Source: Siphonobacter curvatus
GTDB taxonomy: Bacteria; Bacteroidota; Bacteroidia; Cytophagales; Spirosomataceae
Assembly: GCF_002943425.1 (NCBI RefSeq)
Contig: NZ_PTRA01000004.1
Coordinates: 248,001-312,000 of the forward strand
Length of the DNA stretch: 64,000 nt
Direction: 5' to 3'
Numbering within the stretch: the first letter of the stretch is position 1; each line of letters starts with the position of its first letter. The translations under genes and the position numbers were made by a program. The notes under the pieces are model-generated. The model was not told where the DNA came from, searched no databases, and was given only the letters and a program-made list of their open reading frames with translations. Below are positions 37,151-47,008 of this stretch, in pieces.

Positions 37151-39385
37151 TTAAGGCAGAATAATCACTTTACTGGTGATCATCTTCCCATTCGTTTCTA
37201 GACTTACGAAGGCCATACCTTTTGCGGAAGATCCTAAAACTACCGCATGACTCTGCTTGCCTTTTCCAATAAATGGTTTTCTAAACCACACCATTCCTTG
37301 GAGATTTCTGACAATAAGTTCAGCAGGTTGTTCATTAGCCACGTTCACTTGAACGGTAAAAGTACCCGTAGAAGGGTTCGGAGCTATCACCATAGGCTCT
37401 ACAGCTTCAATCGTAACTTCTGAGGCAGCAAGTCGTCCCCCGCTAGATTGATAATAATAAATAGCCCCGTCGTTTTCGGTGCCTTTTAAATAACCTGCAG
37501 GAATATAATTGACATCAAAGGGTAGTACTAAGCCTCCAAAACCGGTTTCTCCGACGTTGATGCAATTGTAATAGGCATCCGTACCGGCATTACGGTTTAT
37601 ACTATTCCAGTAATTTTTACCCCGTGCAAAGTATTTAACAGCCCCATTGGGCCCTCCCGGCACTACGGTAACAAGTACCTTATACCCATCAAACTTACGG
37701 AGTTGAACGGTATAGCCACTCCAGGTACCAATAGTTTGAGGCTGATTAAGTTCACAGATATCAATGGGTTGATTGCTTTGATAAAAGTAGCGTGCTCCAT
37801 CTTGTTCATAGCCCTCAGCATAACCAGCGGGCAGGGTTACTTCCGAAGGGAAGACCAATCCTCCGTACCCGGTTTCTCCAACGTTGATGCAATTGTAATA
37901 GGCATCCGTGCCCGCATTACGATTTATACTATTCCAGTAATTTTTACCTCGTGGGAAGTATTTGTTGGCTCCATTAGGACCTCCCGGTACAACCGTAACG
38001 AGCGCTCTATAGGCTCCCAATTGTCTAAGTTCTACGGCATACCCGTTCCAACTTCCAATTAAGACAGCACTGGAAAGATTACAGTTGGATGGATCGCAAG
38101 TAGTGGAATTCACCGTAGTGGCCTGAGTATTAAGCAAAGCCGTAGGATAGCTAAAGAAGTTTTGCCCGCCGTAAGTTTGAGTCAAAGCGGTATACCAGGC
38201 ATTAGCTACTTGTCCTTGTCCTTGTACACTTAAATGGGTCTGATCTGGTAATCGGTTAGCTCCCGTAAATCCATCGGTTTCAGGGCCTGAAAAGATATTT
38301 GTCTTGTAGTAAACATTTGCCGTATTATCACCAAAAGCTTTCGGATGCATCTCGAAGACATTGGCGTAAAAATAAGGAGTCAATAATCGATTTTGCGAAT
38401 CGATTATAGCGGGTTGCGGATTGCCGCCAATATAGGAAGCCCGTGCAATAACCCAAGGGATATCGGCTCCCGCATCGTTTCTAGATTGTTGAATCAATGC
38501 ATCTAACTCATCATTATAGTTGTAACCCGTCATATAATCATACGTTTCCCCCTGATGCCAGAGAACCCCTCGAAGTCCAACTTGATTTTTTGTAGTTTGA
38601 AGAACAGATTTCAAATTTTGATAAGGATAGCCACTAGGATAGGCCGTTGGCGTACCTATGCTACTTAAATACCAGGTGTGTACTGCCGTACCCGACCAAG
38701 CGGCTTGATAAAAAGCGATGGGAACATTAAGGGCCGTTGCTAATTGTGAACCCAGTTTGCCCCAGTAATATTTATAATATTTCCGTCCCACACTAGCAGA
38801 GCCTGGGTCGTTACCATCAAACTGAGTTTTAGTATTATTGTATTGAACAAATTTGGGTGCTGTAACTTCGGCTTCGCCATTATTATCTTTAGCATAGCCA
38901 GCTGCATTGGATTGACCAGCAATTGCAAACACTTCTCCCACACCAAAATCCCGCCAAGTCTGACTTCCGTTGACCAGGGCTTCCATCTGATACATGCCTC
39001 CCTTGATGTCTAAGGTGAAGCTTACTTGGCAAGATGAATTAATCCCGTTAAAGCTAACCCCATTAAGATACCCGTTATTTAAAGAGGCAGAACCAGGCCG
39101 TGGATCTACATAACTTGATTCCAATGAACCATTGAGCGTGTACTTTCTATAACGAACCTGGCACGAGTTAATAGTAGCCCCGTTAGCAGAGGCCACAATA
39201 AAGCGAACCGAGGCTTTATTAGACGCATCTCTTTGAAACACCATGGAAACGGTGCCATCGCCCGTATTGGTGGGCCAAAGAATTTGTTGGGCTTGAAGGT
39301 AGCCAACCGAGGTGTGCAGTAAAAGCAACACAAAGAAAAGAAAGGCAAGTTTAGCTTGCCAACGAAGAGGTAGTTGTTTTTTCAT
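37151..39385 (-). CDS. T9SS-secreted sialate O-acetylesterase-like (SASA) protein with duplicated unit
   Basis: A 744-residue secreted protein. A signal peptide covers about residues 1-33. The SASA/CE6-type SGNH esterase domain has VFAIAGQSNAAGYAKD (nucleophile serine in GQSNA) and GVLWHQGETYDY (second block). Two tandem units of 109 residues follow (about 440-660), each with VTVVPGGPNGA, GKNYWNSINRNAGTDAYYN and CINVGETG; they are close to identical in the core. The C-terminal ~80 residues (MVIAPNPSTGTFTVQV to the terminal KVIILP) are a type A sorting domain for the type IX secretion system. It probably removes acetyl groups from glycans outside the cell; the duplicated unit may bind glycan (inference). 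Confidence 0.88.
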   Translation of the reverse strand: MKKQLPLRWQAKLAFLFFVLLLLHTSVGYLQAQQILWPTNTGDGTVSMVFQRDASNKASVRFIVASANGATINSCQVRYRKYTLNGSLESSYVDPRPGSASLNNGYLNGVSFNGINSSCQVSFTLDIKGGMYQMEALVNGSQTWRDFGVGEVFAIAGQSNAAGYAKDNNGEAEVTAPKFVQYNNTKTQFDGNDPGSASVGRKYYKYYWGKLGSQLATALNVPIAFYQAAWSGTAVHTWYLSSIGTPTAYPSGYPYQNLKSVLQTTKNQVGLRGVLWHQGETYDYMTGYNYNDELDALIQQSRNDAGADIPWVIARASYIGGNPQPAIIDSQNRLLTPYFYANVFEMHPKAFGDNTANVYYKTNIFSGPETDGFTGANRLPDQTHLSVQGQGQVANAWYTALTQTYGGQNFFSYPTALLNTQATTVNSTTCDPSNCNLSSAVLIGSWNGYAVELRQLGAYRALVTVVPGGPNGANKYFPRGKNYWNSINRNAGTDAYYNCINVGETGYGGLVFPSEVTLPAGYAEGYEQDGARYFYQSNQPIDICELNQPQTIGTWSGYTVQLRKFDGYKVLVTVVPGGPNGAVKYFARGKNYWNSINRNAGTDAYYNCINVGETGFGGLVLPFDVNYIPAGYLKGTENDGAIYYYQSSGGRLAASEVTIEAVEPMVIAPNPSTGTFTVQVNVANEQPAELIVRNLQGMVWFRKPFIGKGKQSHAVVLGSSAKGMAFVSLETNGKMITSKVIILP
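37450..38095 (-). repeat. Tandem 327-bp coding repeat in the esterase gene
   Basis: The same DNA segment recurs with an offset of 327 bp: for example ACGTTGATGCAATTGTAATA starts at 37554 and again at 37881, and about 110 bp around it are nearly unchanged. This corresponds to the two 109-residue protein units and suggests a recent duplication or gene conversion. Confidence 0.85.
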
Positions 39386-40137
39386 AAAATTTAGAGATTA
39401 AGATGAAATAGGTACTATACTAAAAACTTTTCAACGACATCTATTGCCTAATATGACGACAAATTGCCTATTCAATGCTTTCATCAACTATGACTAATCG
39501 ACTTAACGTTCGGTAGATAATTCAGACCACCCTTTTACTTCAGTAAGGGTGTGTAATTACAACATGAATTATAGGCTATCGTTGCCTAACTAAACGAAAA
39601 CTTTTGGACAAAATCAATAATTACTTTCCAGCTAACATTAATGAAAGAAGATAGACCGTGGATTAGGCACAATATTTGCCAATTTATGGAGCGATCCAAA
39701 GCGTATAAATACGGATAAAAGCATTCAGGTATTTATACCTGTTATACATTACTTTTAAATTTGTAAAGCAAAAGTATTGTATATATCAATTCTTTTAGCA
39801 TTAATTGAATCTGATAGCTAATCAGATTATTATCTTTAATTAATTGATTAAAATAAGGGTATTGATTTTAACTAGGAAAGCCATTGTTTTCTTTTACTGT
39901 TAAAAGGCTTTTATTTTAGAATTCCTCCATCGATATTCCTACAAGGACGACTTCATCTTTTTGCATCCTGCCGCAGAAAACCTGTTGATAGGCGCTGAAA
40001 AAGAAATGATCACCCCTTATCGGATGTATCTACAAAAAGGTACATCAATCGTCACGAATTCACTAGGTTCATCTTTACTCATGAACAGGTATTGAATGAT
40101 TTTCGATTGTTGATTTGATTGCTGGCTAATTAAACCT
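39386..40137. other. AT-rich intergenic region
   Basis: About 0.75 kb, AT-rich, no open frame worth naming on either strand. It presumably holds the esterase gene promoter; no confident promoter match is seen. Confidence 0.4.
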
Positions 40138-41036
40138 TTGAAGCCCCTGAAGCTCATGGAACGAATTGGGGTATGGAATGTGGATAGTGGCTACTACTTT
40201 CGGGTTTGGGCCCCTCACGCTCAAAAAGTTTCCGTATTAATTGAGCAAGGGCCGTATTGGGCAAACGAAACGAGTGATACGCTCCTTGAAAGAGCACTCG
40301 TTTATGAAAAGAGCTATTGGCGCATTACCGTTGCTGACAACAAACCTTGGCAGCTCTACTGCCATCAACTTATTCTACCCAATGGCACTATCGTTGAGTG
40401 TTTGGCCCCGGCGGCTCGTGATGTTCCGAACTAACCCGAGGAGACCCGAGTAGCCGAAATGCTTCTGTTATTCCAGGAGAGACATTGACCGAATGGCATC
40501 CTTTCCAAACTCCTCGTTTTGAAGACTTTAGTATCTATGAACTCCATGTAGGCACCTTTGCCGGGTGAGAGGATCACCTTAATAAACCTTGGTCTATTTT
40601 ATCAAGCTATTGAAAGTAAGTTTTCTTACATCAAGGAAATGGGGTTTACAGGCATTCAACTCTTACCGATCCATGAGTACGCTCAGGTCCGCTTTTGTGG
40701 TAACAACCCAGCCTCATTTTTGCTCAGGAATCCTCTTATGGCTCCCCTTTCAACTTAGCTCATTTCATTAACGCCGCCTACGAACATGGATTAGCGGTGA
40801 TCATTGATGTAGTTTATAACCACCCAGGGCCTGATGATAATGCTTTGCACCATTTTGGATGTACCGAAAAGGGCAATGGAGTCAGCTCTTATGTTCACAG
40901 GATAATGCCTTTGGCGGTTGGGACGGGGCTGGAAATGCCTATTATGAACCTTGGGCGCAGCCTAATGGTCAAATCTATATCTATTTGCCTCAATGGAGCG
41001 TCGTCACCTTCTCGCGTAAATAACCTTAAAAGAGGC
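40138..41036 (+). pseudogene. Broken GH13 alpha-glucan enzyme gene (CBM48 + catalytic domain start)
   Basis: Several frames together spell the first part of a GH13 alpha-amylase superfamily enzyme of the branching-enzyme/trehalohydrolase type. Frame 1 gives a CBM48-like domain (YYFRVWAPHAQKVSVLIEQG, 40187-40246) and stops at 40434. A second segment gives FEDFSIYELHVGTFAG (about 40519-40566) and stops. Then come SYIKEMGFTGIQLLPIHEYAQ, VIIDVVYNHPGPDDNALHHFG (about 40798-40860) and DNAFGGWDGAGNAYYEPW (about 40903-40956). At least three frameshifts or stops separate these parts, and the sequence lacks the catalytic Asp/Glu half. It is a dead, 3'-truncated gene; related intact genes make or trim alpha-glucans. 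Confidence 0.85.
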
Positions 41037-41051
41037 CCCTTAGGTCCTTGA

Positions 41052-41739
41052 AAGATATAGTAATTGATAATCTAATTAAAGAGACGCTGTTATTGATGAA
41101 ATAGATTTTTAAAATCTAGTAAATTCTGACAGTGGTCTGGATTCCAATAATCTTCGATCAGCTCTTAAAATGGAGTTTATACAATTAACGAGTCGGCTTT
41201 CCAGGAGGCCTCTAATGCAACTACGGGCCTCATGGGTATCTTTAATCAACGGATAAGTAAACGAAGACAAATTGTCTATTACAAGAAAATTGATAATGGA
41301 CTGGTAGGAAAAGAAAAATCATACAGTGTTGGTAGCAGAAGGAGATTCTTGGTTTTAATTTATTAACAAAGACAGTATAAATTTGATTGAGGAAGAATAA
41401 TACGCCATCTATACACTAACCTATGTAGGCAACTAGCTAGAAATAGCATCTTTGAAGAAAAGTTTTTGAATAATTATCTATTCATAAACGTCAGCTTTCT
41501 TGGTAAGTGGCTGTAGCAATGATCTAGTCGGAGGAAATCGACTAGCGATTATGACGTGTCTACATCTTCATACCTATACTCCTATCAAACGCACTTCAAT
41601 TGAAGAGTTACAGCAAGCGGGTTGTTCTGCGGCTCAGGCTGAAATGACTCTAAACAAGCAACGTCAAATCTTACCTGAGTTTTATTCATTTTTACTTATT
41701 TTGAAATGCCTTTCACTAATTACGCCATCCACCTAATCC
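41052..41739. other. Decayed or empty stretch after the GH13 remnant
   Basis: About 0.7 kb. One plus-strand frame (41500-41736) could encode 78 residues, but it has no family I recognise and no clear start context. It ends just before a strong hairpin, so it may be the tail of a lost gene. Confidence 0.35.
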
Positions 41740-41772
41740 GCCCATTGTGCAACGAGTTGTTGCACAATGGGC
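41740..41772. terminator. Perfect 14-bp stem hairpin, terminator-like
   Basis: GCCCATTGTGCAAC (41740-41753) pairs exactly with GTTGCACAATGGGC (41759-41772) around a five-base loop and is followed by TTTGAT on the plus strand. It sits 68 bp beyond the stop of the minus-strand gene 41841-42497, so it could serve either strand. Confidence 0.65.
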
Positions 41773-41840
41773 TTTGATCACCTAGTGTCTTTTGATGAGA
41801 CTGTTCAAAGAACAAAGAGCTGTAAGCCTTCCCCTTTTAA

Positions 41841-42497
41841 CTAATGGGCCCCAGTGATCACTAGATTTGAGAAAGTCCCGTCTGATTCATGACCCACCCA
41901 AAAGCCTACCTTTCCGTTAAAGGATTTTTCGAGGGGCGAAATTTTGAGCATTGGTGACGGATCACCGTTCATGAAAACTTGGATAAGCTGGTCGGCTACC
42001 GCCACTTTCACATGAAACCAGGCATCAGGATCTACAAAGGATTTTACCGGGGCTTCGTATTTCCCGGGAAACGTCTTCCTTAAATAAGGCCAGTCATAAT
42101 TTGGCAAGGCCATATATTGCACCGCATGTACTTTTCTCAGGCTATCTTTCGCATTGAAATTAAAGGGCCTGAAATAAACCGCTTCATAGCTATGGTCATT
42201 CCTGCCATGAAAAGCAATGCCTACAAAACTCTCCTGCAAAACATCCTTTCCTTTCACATCGAATTCAATACTGCCGCTCTTAAAATGCAGATCATTTATC
42301 CAGACCACCCCTGGGTTCTTCAAAGCATTGACCTGCACCACGCTACCTTTATGCTTGTCAAAAGCAAGTTGTATTTCCCGGTTTACCGGACGCAGGTTCT
42401 CTTTTTCTAAGGGTATCCGGGTTACCCTTTGGCCAAAAGCACTGAAAACATAAGACATCAATATCAGACTCATGGTCCCTTTACTAAATCGGTTCAT
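41841..42497 (-). CDS. Secreted LamG/DUF1080-like jelly-roll protein
   Basis: A 218-residue exported protein. The ATG at 42497 (MNRFSKGTMSLILMSYVFSAFG) gives a signal peptide. The mature part is a single concanavalin A-like fold: GSIEFDVKGKDVLQESFVGIAF, YEAVYFRPFNF, WFHVKVAVADQLIQVFMNG, GKVGFWVGHESDGTFSNLVI. It is related to DUF1080 (3-keto-disaccharide hydrolase) and LamG-type domains, but lacks the FDG-type N-terminal strand of classic DUF1080 proteins, so the exact family is open. It probably binds or acts on glycans outside the cytoplasm. It stands alone. Confidence 0.75.
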   Translation of the reverse strand: MNRFSKGTMSLILMSYVFSAFGQRVTRIPLEKENLRPVNREIQLAFDKHKGSVVQVNALKNPGVVWINDLHFKSGSIEFDVKGKDVLQESFVGIAFHGRNDHSYEAVYFRPFNFNAKDSLRKVHAVQYMALPNYDWPYLRKTFPGKYEAPVKSFVDPDAWFHVKVAVADQLIQVFMNGDPSPMLKISPLEKSFNGKVGFWVGHESDGTFSNLVITGAH

Positions 42498-42506
42498 CGT
42501 AAGCAT

Positions 42507-43227
42507 TGGTTGTTAAAACTTGGTGTGATTAACATTGTCGCTCAAAGGAAAGTGAACAGGTTCAAAGCTTACATTCAAAGCCTGTTCAAATCTATTCAAG
42601 TTTGAACAGGGCATTACGATAACTGATAATCAGATTTTTACACTAACATACCGAGCACGCACCGAAAGCAAGATCGATTGGAGGAAAACCCTGCCTGGCA
42701 ATCTCAGGGTTATGAAACCTTAAGTGAAGACCTCTTTAAAAAACAGGTGTACTCCTGAGTCTATGCACGCTAAAGCGGATCTGGTGGAAAGTCAACTACA
42801 ACAGCATACCCAACCTGGCCAACTGGGATGCCCTGGCCCAATGGGCAGATTTCCTTCATGGGAGGTCTTTGTTCTTCCTTTGAAGAACAGACCGATCCAA
42901 AGCCTAAGGAGAGCAAAAGAAAAAAATTAGAACATCATGCTCTTAGTTGTGGCTGCTGTTTTGGGGCGATTCTGGTTTTAATACGTTGAGAGTACCCTGT
43001 TTAGTAAAACCAGTTACCCGTACATCTTTAGCCGTGGCGCCTTCATAAACCTTGAATTAGTTCACGTTTGGCATAACGAAGTCATCCAATCATACCTAAG
43101 GACGGCTTTGCGGCAGCCCATAACTTAGCATCGGGTAGAGATTTGTCTAACTTACACCCACCTTTGCCTATAGTGTTATTCCTCGTACTTTATATTTAAC
43201 GGAGACCCCGACTAGACGCAGGCCCAT
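42507..43227. other. Gene-poor stretch with coding fragments
   Basis: About 0.7 kb. Short protein-like fragments appear in mixed frames: on the plus strand RIWWKVNYNSIPNLANWDAL (about 42776-42835), and on the minus strand KVYEGATAKDVRVTGFTKQG near 43000-43060 followed by a C-terminus-like tail ending near 42945. Neither family is recognised. I read the stretch as remnants of lost genes. Confidence 0.4.
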
Positions 43228-44583
43228 TCATTTTACTTTTTTCCAAGTACTATCCTTGCCGTGTTCCCGAAGAAGAAAAGCTATTACTTTTCCGGAGGTA
43301 TCTTTTTTAAACGTGAGATAGGTGTTAAAGGTCCATACAAAAAAATCTTCGGGGCTCGTCGCATGTAAGGCTAACACCGGCATTTGACTGGACGCCTGCC
43401 CCAGGGCATAAAGACGCCCCTGTCTTACTACTATATCGATTGCATACTTTTTATTTAAACGGTAAGTACCTACGTAGGATTCGAGCGCTTTCTGATCCAG
43501 TTTCACTTCCTTTCGTTCCCGCCATAAATCATAGGGTTTACCAAATACCAGGCTAGACAGGTCCATAATCAGGGGGAATAAACCATCCGTATAGGTACCA
43601 AAGTTATTTAACAAAATCAGGGTAAGATCTTCCCCCGGATAATAAACGAATTCAGCCATAAAACCTGGATAACCCCCTGAATGTCGGATATAGGCTTTGC
43701 GTTCATACGTTCCGGTTTGCCAGCCGTACCCTTCCTTAAAAGCCCGCTTCCAGGTACTTTCACTCAAAAGCCTGTGCGTAGCCACTGCCCTACCCCAGGA
43801 AAACAAATCCCGGGTCGTACTATAAATGCCGCCAGCGGCAAACAATACGGTTGAATCGGGATGAGGGTAGGCTGAATAACTTGCCCCCGTAAGGGTATCA
43901 TAGCCAAAAGCCTTAGACTCCGCCGGTAGGTTTAAAAAGTCAAACCCCGAATGATTCATACGCAGGGGCTTAAAGATCAGCTCCCGCATCGCCTGCTCAT
44001 ACGGCGTGCCGGTAACCTTTTCCACCACTAAACCCAACAGGTAATATCCAGTGTTGTTATAGCTAAATTGCTTCCCAGGAGTAAAGCTTAAGGGTTTATC
44101 CTTTATCACCTCGAAAAAGAACTGTCTGGAAATAGGATGGCCTACGATGGCCGAGTCTTCTTCACCAATTAACTCAGTATAATTAAATAGACCCGAGGTA
44201 TGGGTGAGCAGATGCCGTAGCGTAATCCGATTTGCGTTGGGAAAGTCAGGCACATACTGACTCAACGTGTCCTCCACGGAAAGTTTTCCCTGCTCCTGAA
44301 GTTTTAAAACCAGCGCCGCTGTAAATGACTTGGTAATTGATAAAATCGGAAAACGGGTGGACGTATCATTACGCATTTGCGTGTTCACATTCGAAAGCCC
44401 ATACGCCTTATGCAAAATGACCCGCCCGCCCTGGGCAATCAGGGCAACGCCATTAAAGCGGTAGGCCCGGTGGGCAGAGAGTAAGTAGTCATCCACCTTT
44501 TCAGGGAGCGCTTGAAGGGGTTGAGCACTTAATGCAAAGCAGAAAATAAGTAGACTAGCGGCCAGAAGAAGGACGTGTTTCAT
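43228..44583 (-). CDS. Serine hydrolase, class C beta-lactamase family
   Basis: A 451-residue exported hydrolase with signal peptide MKHVLLLAASLLIFCFALSA. Active-site motifs of the beta-lactamase/DD-peptidase family are present: S82-I-T-K85 (SxxK), Y175-N-N177 in FSYNNTGYYLLG (YxN), and HSGG near residue 308 (the KTG equivalent). A C-terminal ~90-residue beta-domain (ALESYVGTYRLNKKYAIDI onward) is of the DUF3471 lipocalin-like type. Members hydrolyse esters, peptides or D-amino acid bonds and need not confer beta-lactam resistance. It follows the membrane AraC gene by 57 bp on the same strand and may be its target. Confidence 0.9.
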   Translation of the reverse strand: MKHVLLLAASLLIFCFALSAQPLQALPEKVDDYLLSAHRAYRFNGVALIAQGGRVILHKAYGLSNVNTQMRNDTSTRFPILSITKSFTAALVLKLQEQGKLSVEDTLSQYVPDFPNANRITLRHLLTHTSGLFNYTELIGEEDSAIVGHPISRQFFFEVIKDKPLSFTPGKQFSYNNTGYYLLGLVVEKVTGTPYEQAMRELIFKPLRMNHSGFDFLNLPAESKAFGYDTLTGASYSAYPHPDSTVLFAAGGIYSTTRDLFSWGRAVATHRLLSESTWKRAFKEGYGWQTGTYERKAYIRHSGGYPGFMAEFVYYPGEDLTLILLNNFGTYTDGLFPLIMDLSSLVFGKPYDLWRERKEVKLDQKALESYVGTYRLNKKYAIDIVVRQGRLYALGQASSQMPVLALHATSPEDFFVWTFNTYLTFKKDTSGKVIAFLLREHGKDSTWKKVK

Positions 44584-44640
44584 ACAAACGTTGTATTTGA
44601 TTGTACGCCCAAATAGGCGTAAATCAGAACGCTAGTCTAC

Positions 44641-45795
44641 TCAAATCTGGATTTGAGCGTTACTTTCCTTTTCAGTGCACTGAAGCTTCTGGTATTCTTT
44701 GGGGCTGAGACCCGTTAACTGCTTAAACGTTCGCTGAAAGGTAGACTGGGAGTTAAACCCGCATTCGAAAGCAAGTCCCGTTAGCGTTAGCTGCTGGAAA
44801 GAGCCCTGGCTCAGGTGCTGCTTAAACGCTTCAATCCGGTATTCGTTGACAAAGGCATTAAACGATTTTTGCTGGTGCTGATTAAGTACGAATGATATAG
44901 CTTTGGCTGGCTGATTGGTATGCTGACTCACTTTTTGAAGCGTTAATTCCGGGTCCAGATAAAGCTTATCTTCTCGCATGGCCTTGATTAGGTCATTGCT
45001 TATCAATTGAGCCATCTCCTCCCCCATAGAAGTCGAGCTGGGTTTCCGAACCATGGAGGCAAAGGGACGACGCGTTCGTACATAGCCGGTAAGACCCAGG
45101 TAGTAAATCAGTATAGCCAGGGGAAGATAGATGGGATACCAGCCGAATTGGTCCAAAACCGCTGAACGCATGGATGGCAGTAGCGTAGACAGTAAATGCA
45201 AAAGCCAAACGCCCTGAAATACCAAAAAAAAGTTTAGCACCTTTTGCAGCCAGCGGATAGTACCTGGTTCAGTTCCTGACTGCTGTAAAGCATGCTGGTT
45301 CAGCGACTGCCTTGATAAAAACAGATAAAATGACACCGAACACCAGCGTGGCCAATCAGCATAGGTTTCATACTGATTCATGAGATGTCCCCAGGCAGGA
45401 CCTTGCTCCCGCTGAAAAAGACCTGAACACAAGCCAGCTAAGAAAATCCAGCCCATCAACTTAGCCCCCCAATCGAGTACGACCCAGGCAAACTGTCGCC
45501 ACTCTGATTTACCCAGACGAAACGCTGGATCAAGCACGGCTTTTACGTAGAAAAACAACAGTGGCCCGATCAGCATCAGGTTATAAAAAGGTACGAAATC
45601 AAGTAGCAAGCCTACCCAGCGGTGAGTCATTGGAATACTTACGCCTAAACTTGCCAAAGCCATCAGGCCAAGTAGCCCGGCCAGCAACTGGTTTGCCAGG
45701 CGGCTTCCTGCGTTCGTGTAAGCCAAGACCATAGCTAGAATAAAGCCTTGAAGCGAACCTAGCATCACCAATAAATCCAAGGGTGAAATCGTCAT
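44641..45795 (-). CDS. Membrane-anchored AraC family regulator
   Basis: A 384-residue protein with a seven-helix membrane N-terminus (about 5-235; for example LDLLVMLGSLQGFILAMVLAY, ILIYYLGLTGYV) and a cytoplasmic C-terminal AraC domain. The DNA-binding part has LTLQKVSQHTNQPAKAISFVLNQ and LAFECGFNSQSTFQRTFKQLTGLSPKEYQ. This 7TM-AraC layout is common in Bacteroidota and suggests a regulator that senses a membrane or periplasmic cue. The serine hydrolase gene follows directly. Confidence 0.9.
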   Translation of the reverse strand: MTISPLDLLVMLGSLQGFILAMVLAYTNAGSRLANQLLAGLLGLMALASLGVSIPMTHRWVGLLLDFVPFYNLMLIGPLLFFYVKAVLDPAFRLGKSEWRQFAWVVLDWGAKLMGWIFLAGLCSGLFQREQGPAWGHLMNQYETYADWPRWCSVSFYLFLSRQSLNQHALQQSGTEPGTIRWLQKVLNFFLVFQGVWLLHLLSTLLPSMRSAVLDQFGWYPIYLPLAILIYYLGLTGYVRTRRPFASMVRKPSSTSMGEEMAQLISNDLIKAMREDKLYLDPELTLQKVSQHTNQPAKAISFVLNQHQQKSFNAFVNEYRIEAFKQHLSQGSFQQLTLTGLAFECGFNSQSTFQRTFKQLTGLSPKEYQKLQCTEKESNAQIQI

Positions 45796-46660
45796 GGCAG
45801 AAAGGTAAGGTCCGTAAAGACGATGACCTAACGATTCTCGCTATTTAATCAGAACTACTACAACCCATCCGGTTTTTAATGTTCATTCCATAGATAGTGA
45901 TTATAGAACCGCTTATCTTACGGAGTTATTGCTCTGTTAGTTATTCTAGACCTTGACAGGAAACATTACCTTCAGGTAAAGAAGTTGTATGAAAAGATGT
46001 CTACTCCTCAGCGCAGCGTCTGTTGCAATCCCTATACTGCGCGATACCCTGAATGATTGATTAGGCACTGCCTGCTGAAAGATTTTGGTTTACCAATCCA
46101 ATACGCAACCTGACGACCCTACGGCGCGAGGATCGTTTCGTCAGGTTCAGCGCTACCACCTTCCTGCCCCTGATCATTGCCAGAAACGGCGGAGAGTTCC
46201 AACAGTAAAAAAGTAGGATGAGTGTCCCTGAAGAACCAATCCTACGCTTACTGATTAAACTGAAGATTGTTTGAGCATTTAATTGCCTTTAAGGGTAGGC
46301 GCAGCAACGCACTGCAATAATCAGAGGCGCACTGAATCGATGCTTTTTCATGTTCCTTTAATAAACAAAGAAGCCAAAGCCCTATATCGACCCCTTTTAA
46401 AGAAAGCGGGCAGTAGCACCGTAGCGATTTATCCTTTTTAAACAATCTTTCTATAGGTAAGTACTGGTTTTCAGGGAAACAGGCTGTTACCATTTCTTAG
46501 CTTGCCTTAGGCCTAAGGTACTCCTAAAATTTACTCTATGAATTTTAACGGACCCGTACAGGCTAGAGCAGTTATTACAGGAATATATAATTTAATCTCT
46601 CGTATCGGCTATTTACTGTACTTAACTTTAACCATATATTTAAGCTAAAATGAATGTATT
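45796..46660. other. Gene-poor stretch at the left border of the defence island
   Basis: About 0.86 kb. A plus-strand fragment (about 46096-46209) reads RREDRFVRFSATTFLPLIIA-like and ends in a stop, with no start; its family is not recognised. A minus-strand frame at 46248-46493 is cysteine-rich but unconvincing. Base composition turns AT-rich here. Confidence 0.35.
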
Positions 46661-46999
46661 ATGAAATTAGACTCCATTTCATTTCTTACAGCTAAACTGA
46701 TAGAGTTTAGAGATGAGCGCGATTGGGCTCAGTATCACAATGCGAAAGACCTGGCTTTAGCCCTTTCCATTGAAGCTGCGGAGCTGAATGAGCTTTTCCT
46801 CTGGAAACAGCCCGAAGAAGTAAAAGTAGCAAAATTGAAAGAGGAGTTAGCTGATGTGCTTTGCTATTGTTTATTGCTGGCAGAAAAATATCAGCTTGAC
46901 GTTAAGCAGATTATTGAGGACAAAATTACGCTCAATGCTCAGAAGTATCCCGTTGAAAAAGCACGGGGTACGGCTAAAAAGTACAATGAATTAGATTAA
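46661..46999 (+). CDS. MazG-like nucleotide pyrophosphohydrolase
   Basis: A 112-residue all-alpha NTP pyrophosphatase of the MazG-like/dCTPase group. Metal-binding motifs are intact: ALSIEAAELNELFLW (ExxE) and LKEELADVLCYCLLLAEK (ExxD). A KYP-ARG-like basic tail (QKYPVEKARGTAKKY) ends it, as in the RS21-C6 subgroup. It hydrolyses nucleoside triphosphates to monophosphates, so it could deplete or clean the nucleotide pool. The helicase-nuclease gene starts 9 bp after its stop, so the two form one operon. Confidence 0.92.
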   Translation: MKLDSISFLTAKLIEFRDERDWAQYHNAKDLALALSIEAAELNELFLWKQPEEVKVAKLKEELADVLCYCLLLAEKYQLDVKQIIEDKITLNAQKYPVEKARGTAKKYNELD

Positions 47000-47008
47000 T
47001 CCACCCCT

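Noticed and set aside
41500-41736. 78-residue open frame
   Set aside because: No recognisable family, no clear start context, and it lies in a stretch with other gene debris.
42724-42930. 68-residue open frame
   Set aside because: A different frame of the same stretch reads more protein-like; composition is not convincing.
46248-46493. 81-residue cysteine-rich open frame on the minus strand
   Set aside because: No signal peptide, no recognisable motif and no neighbouring gene to support it.
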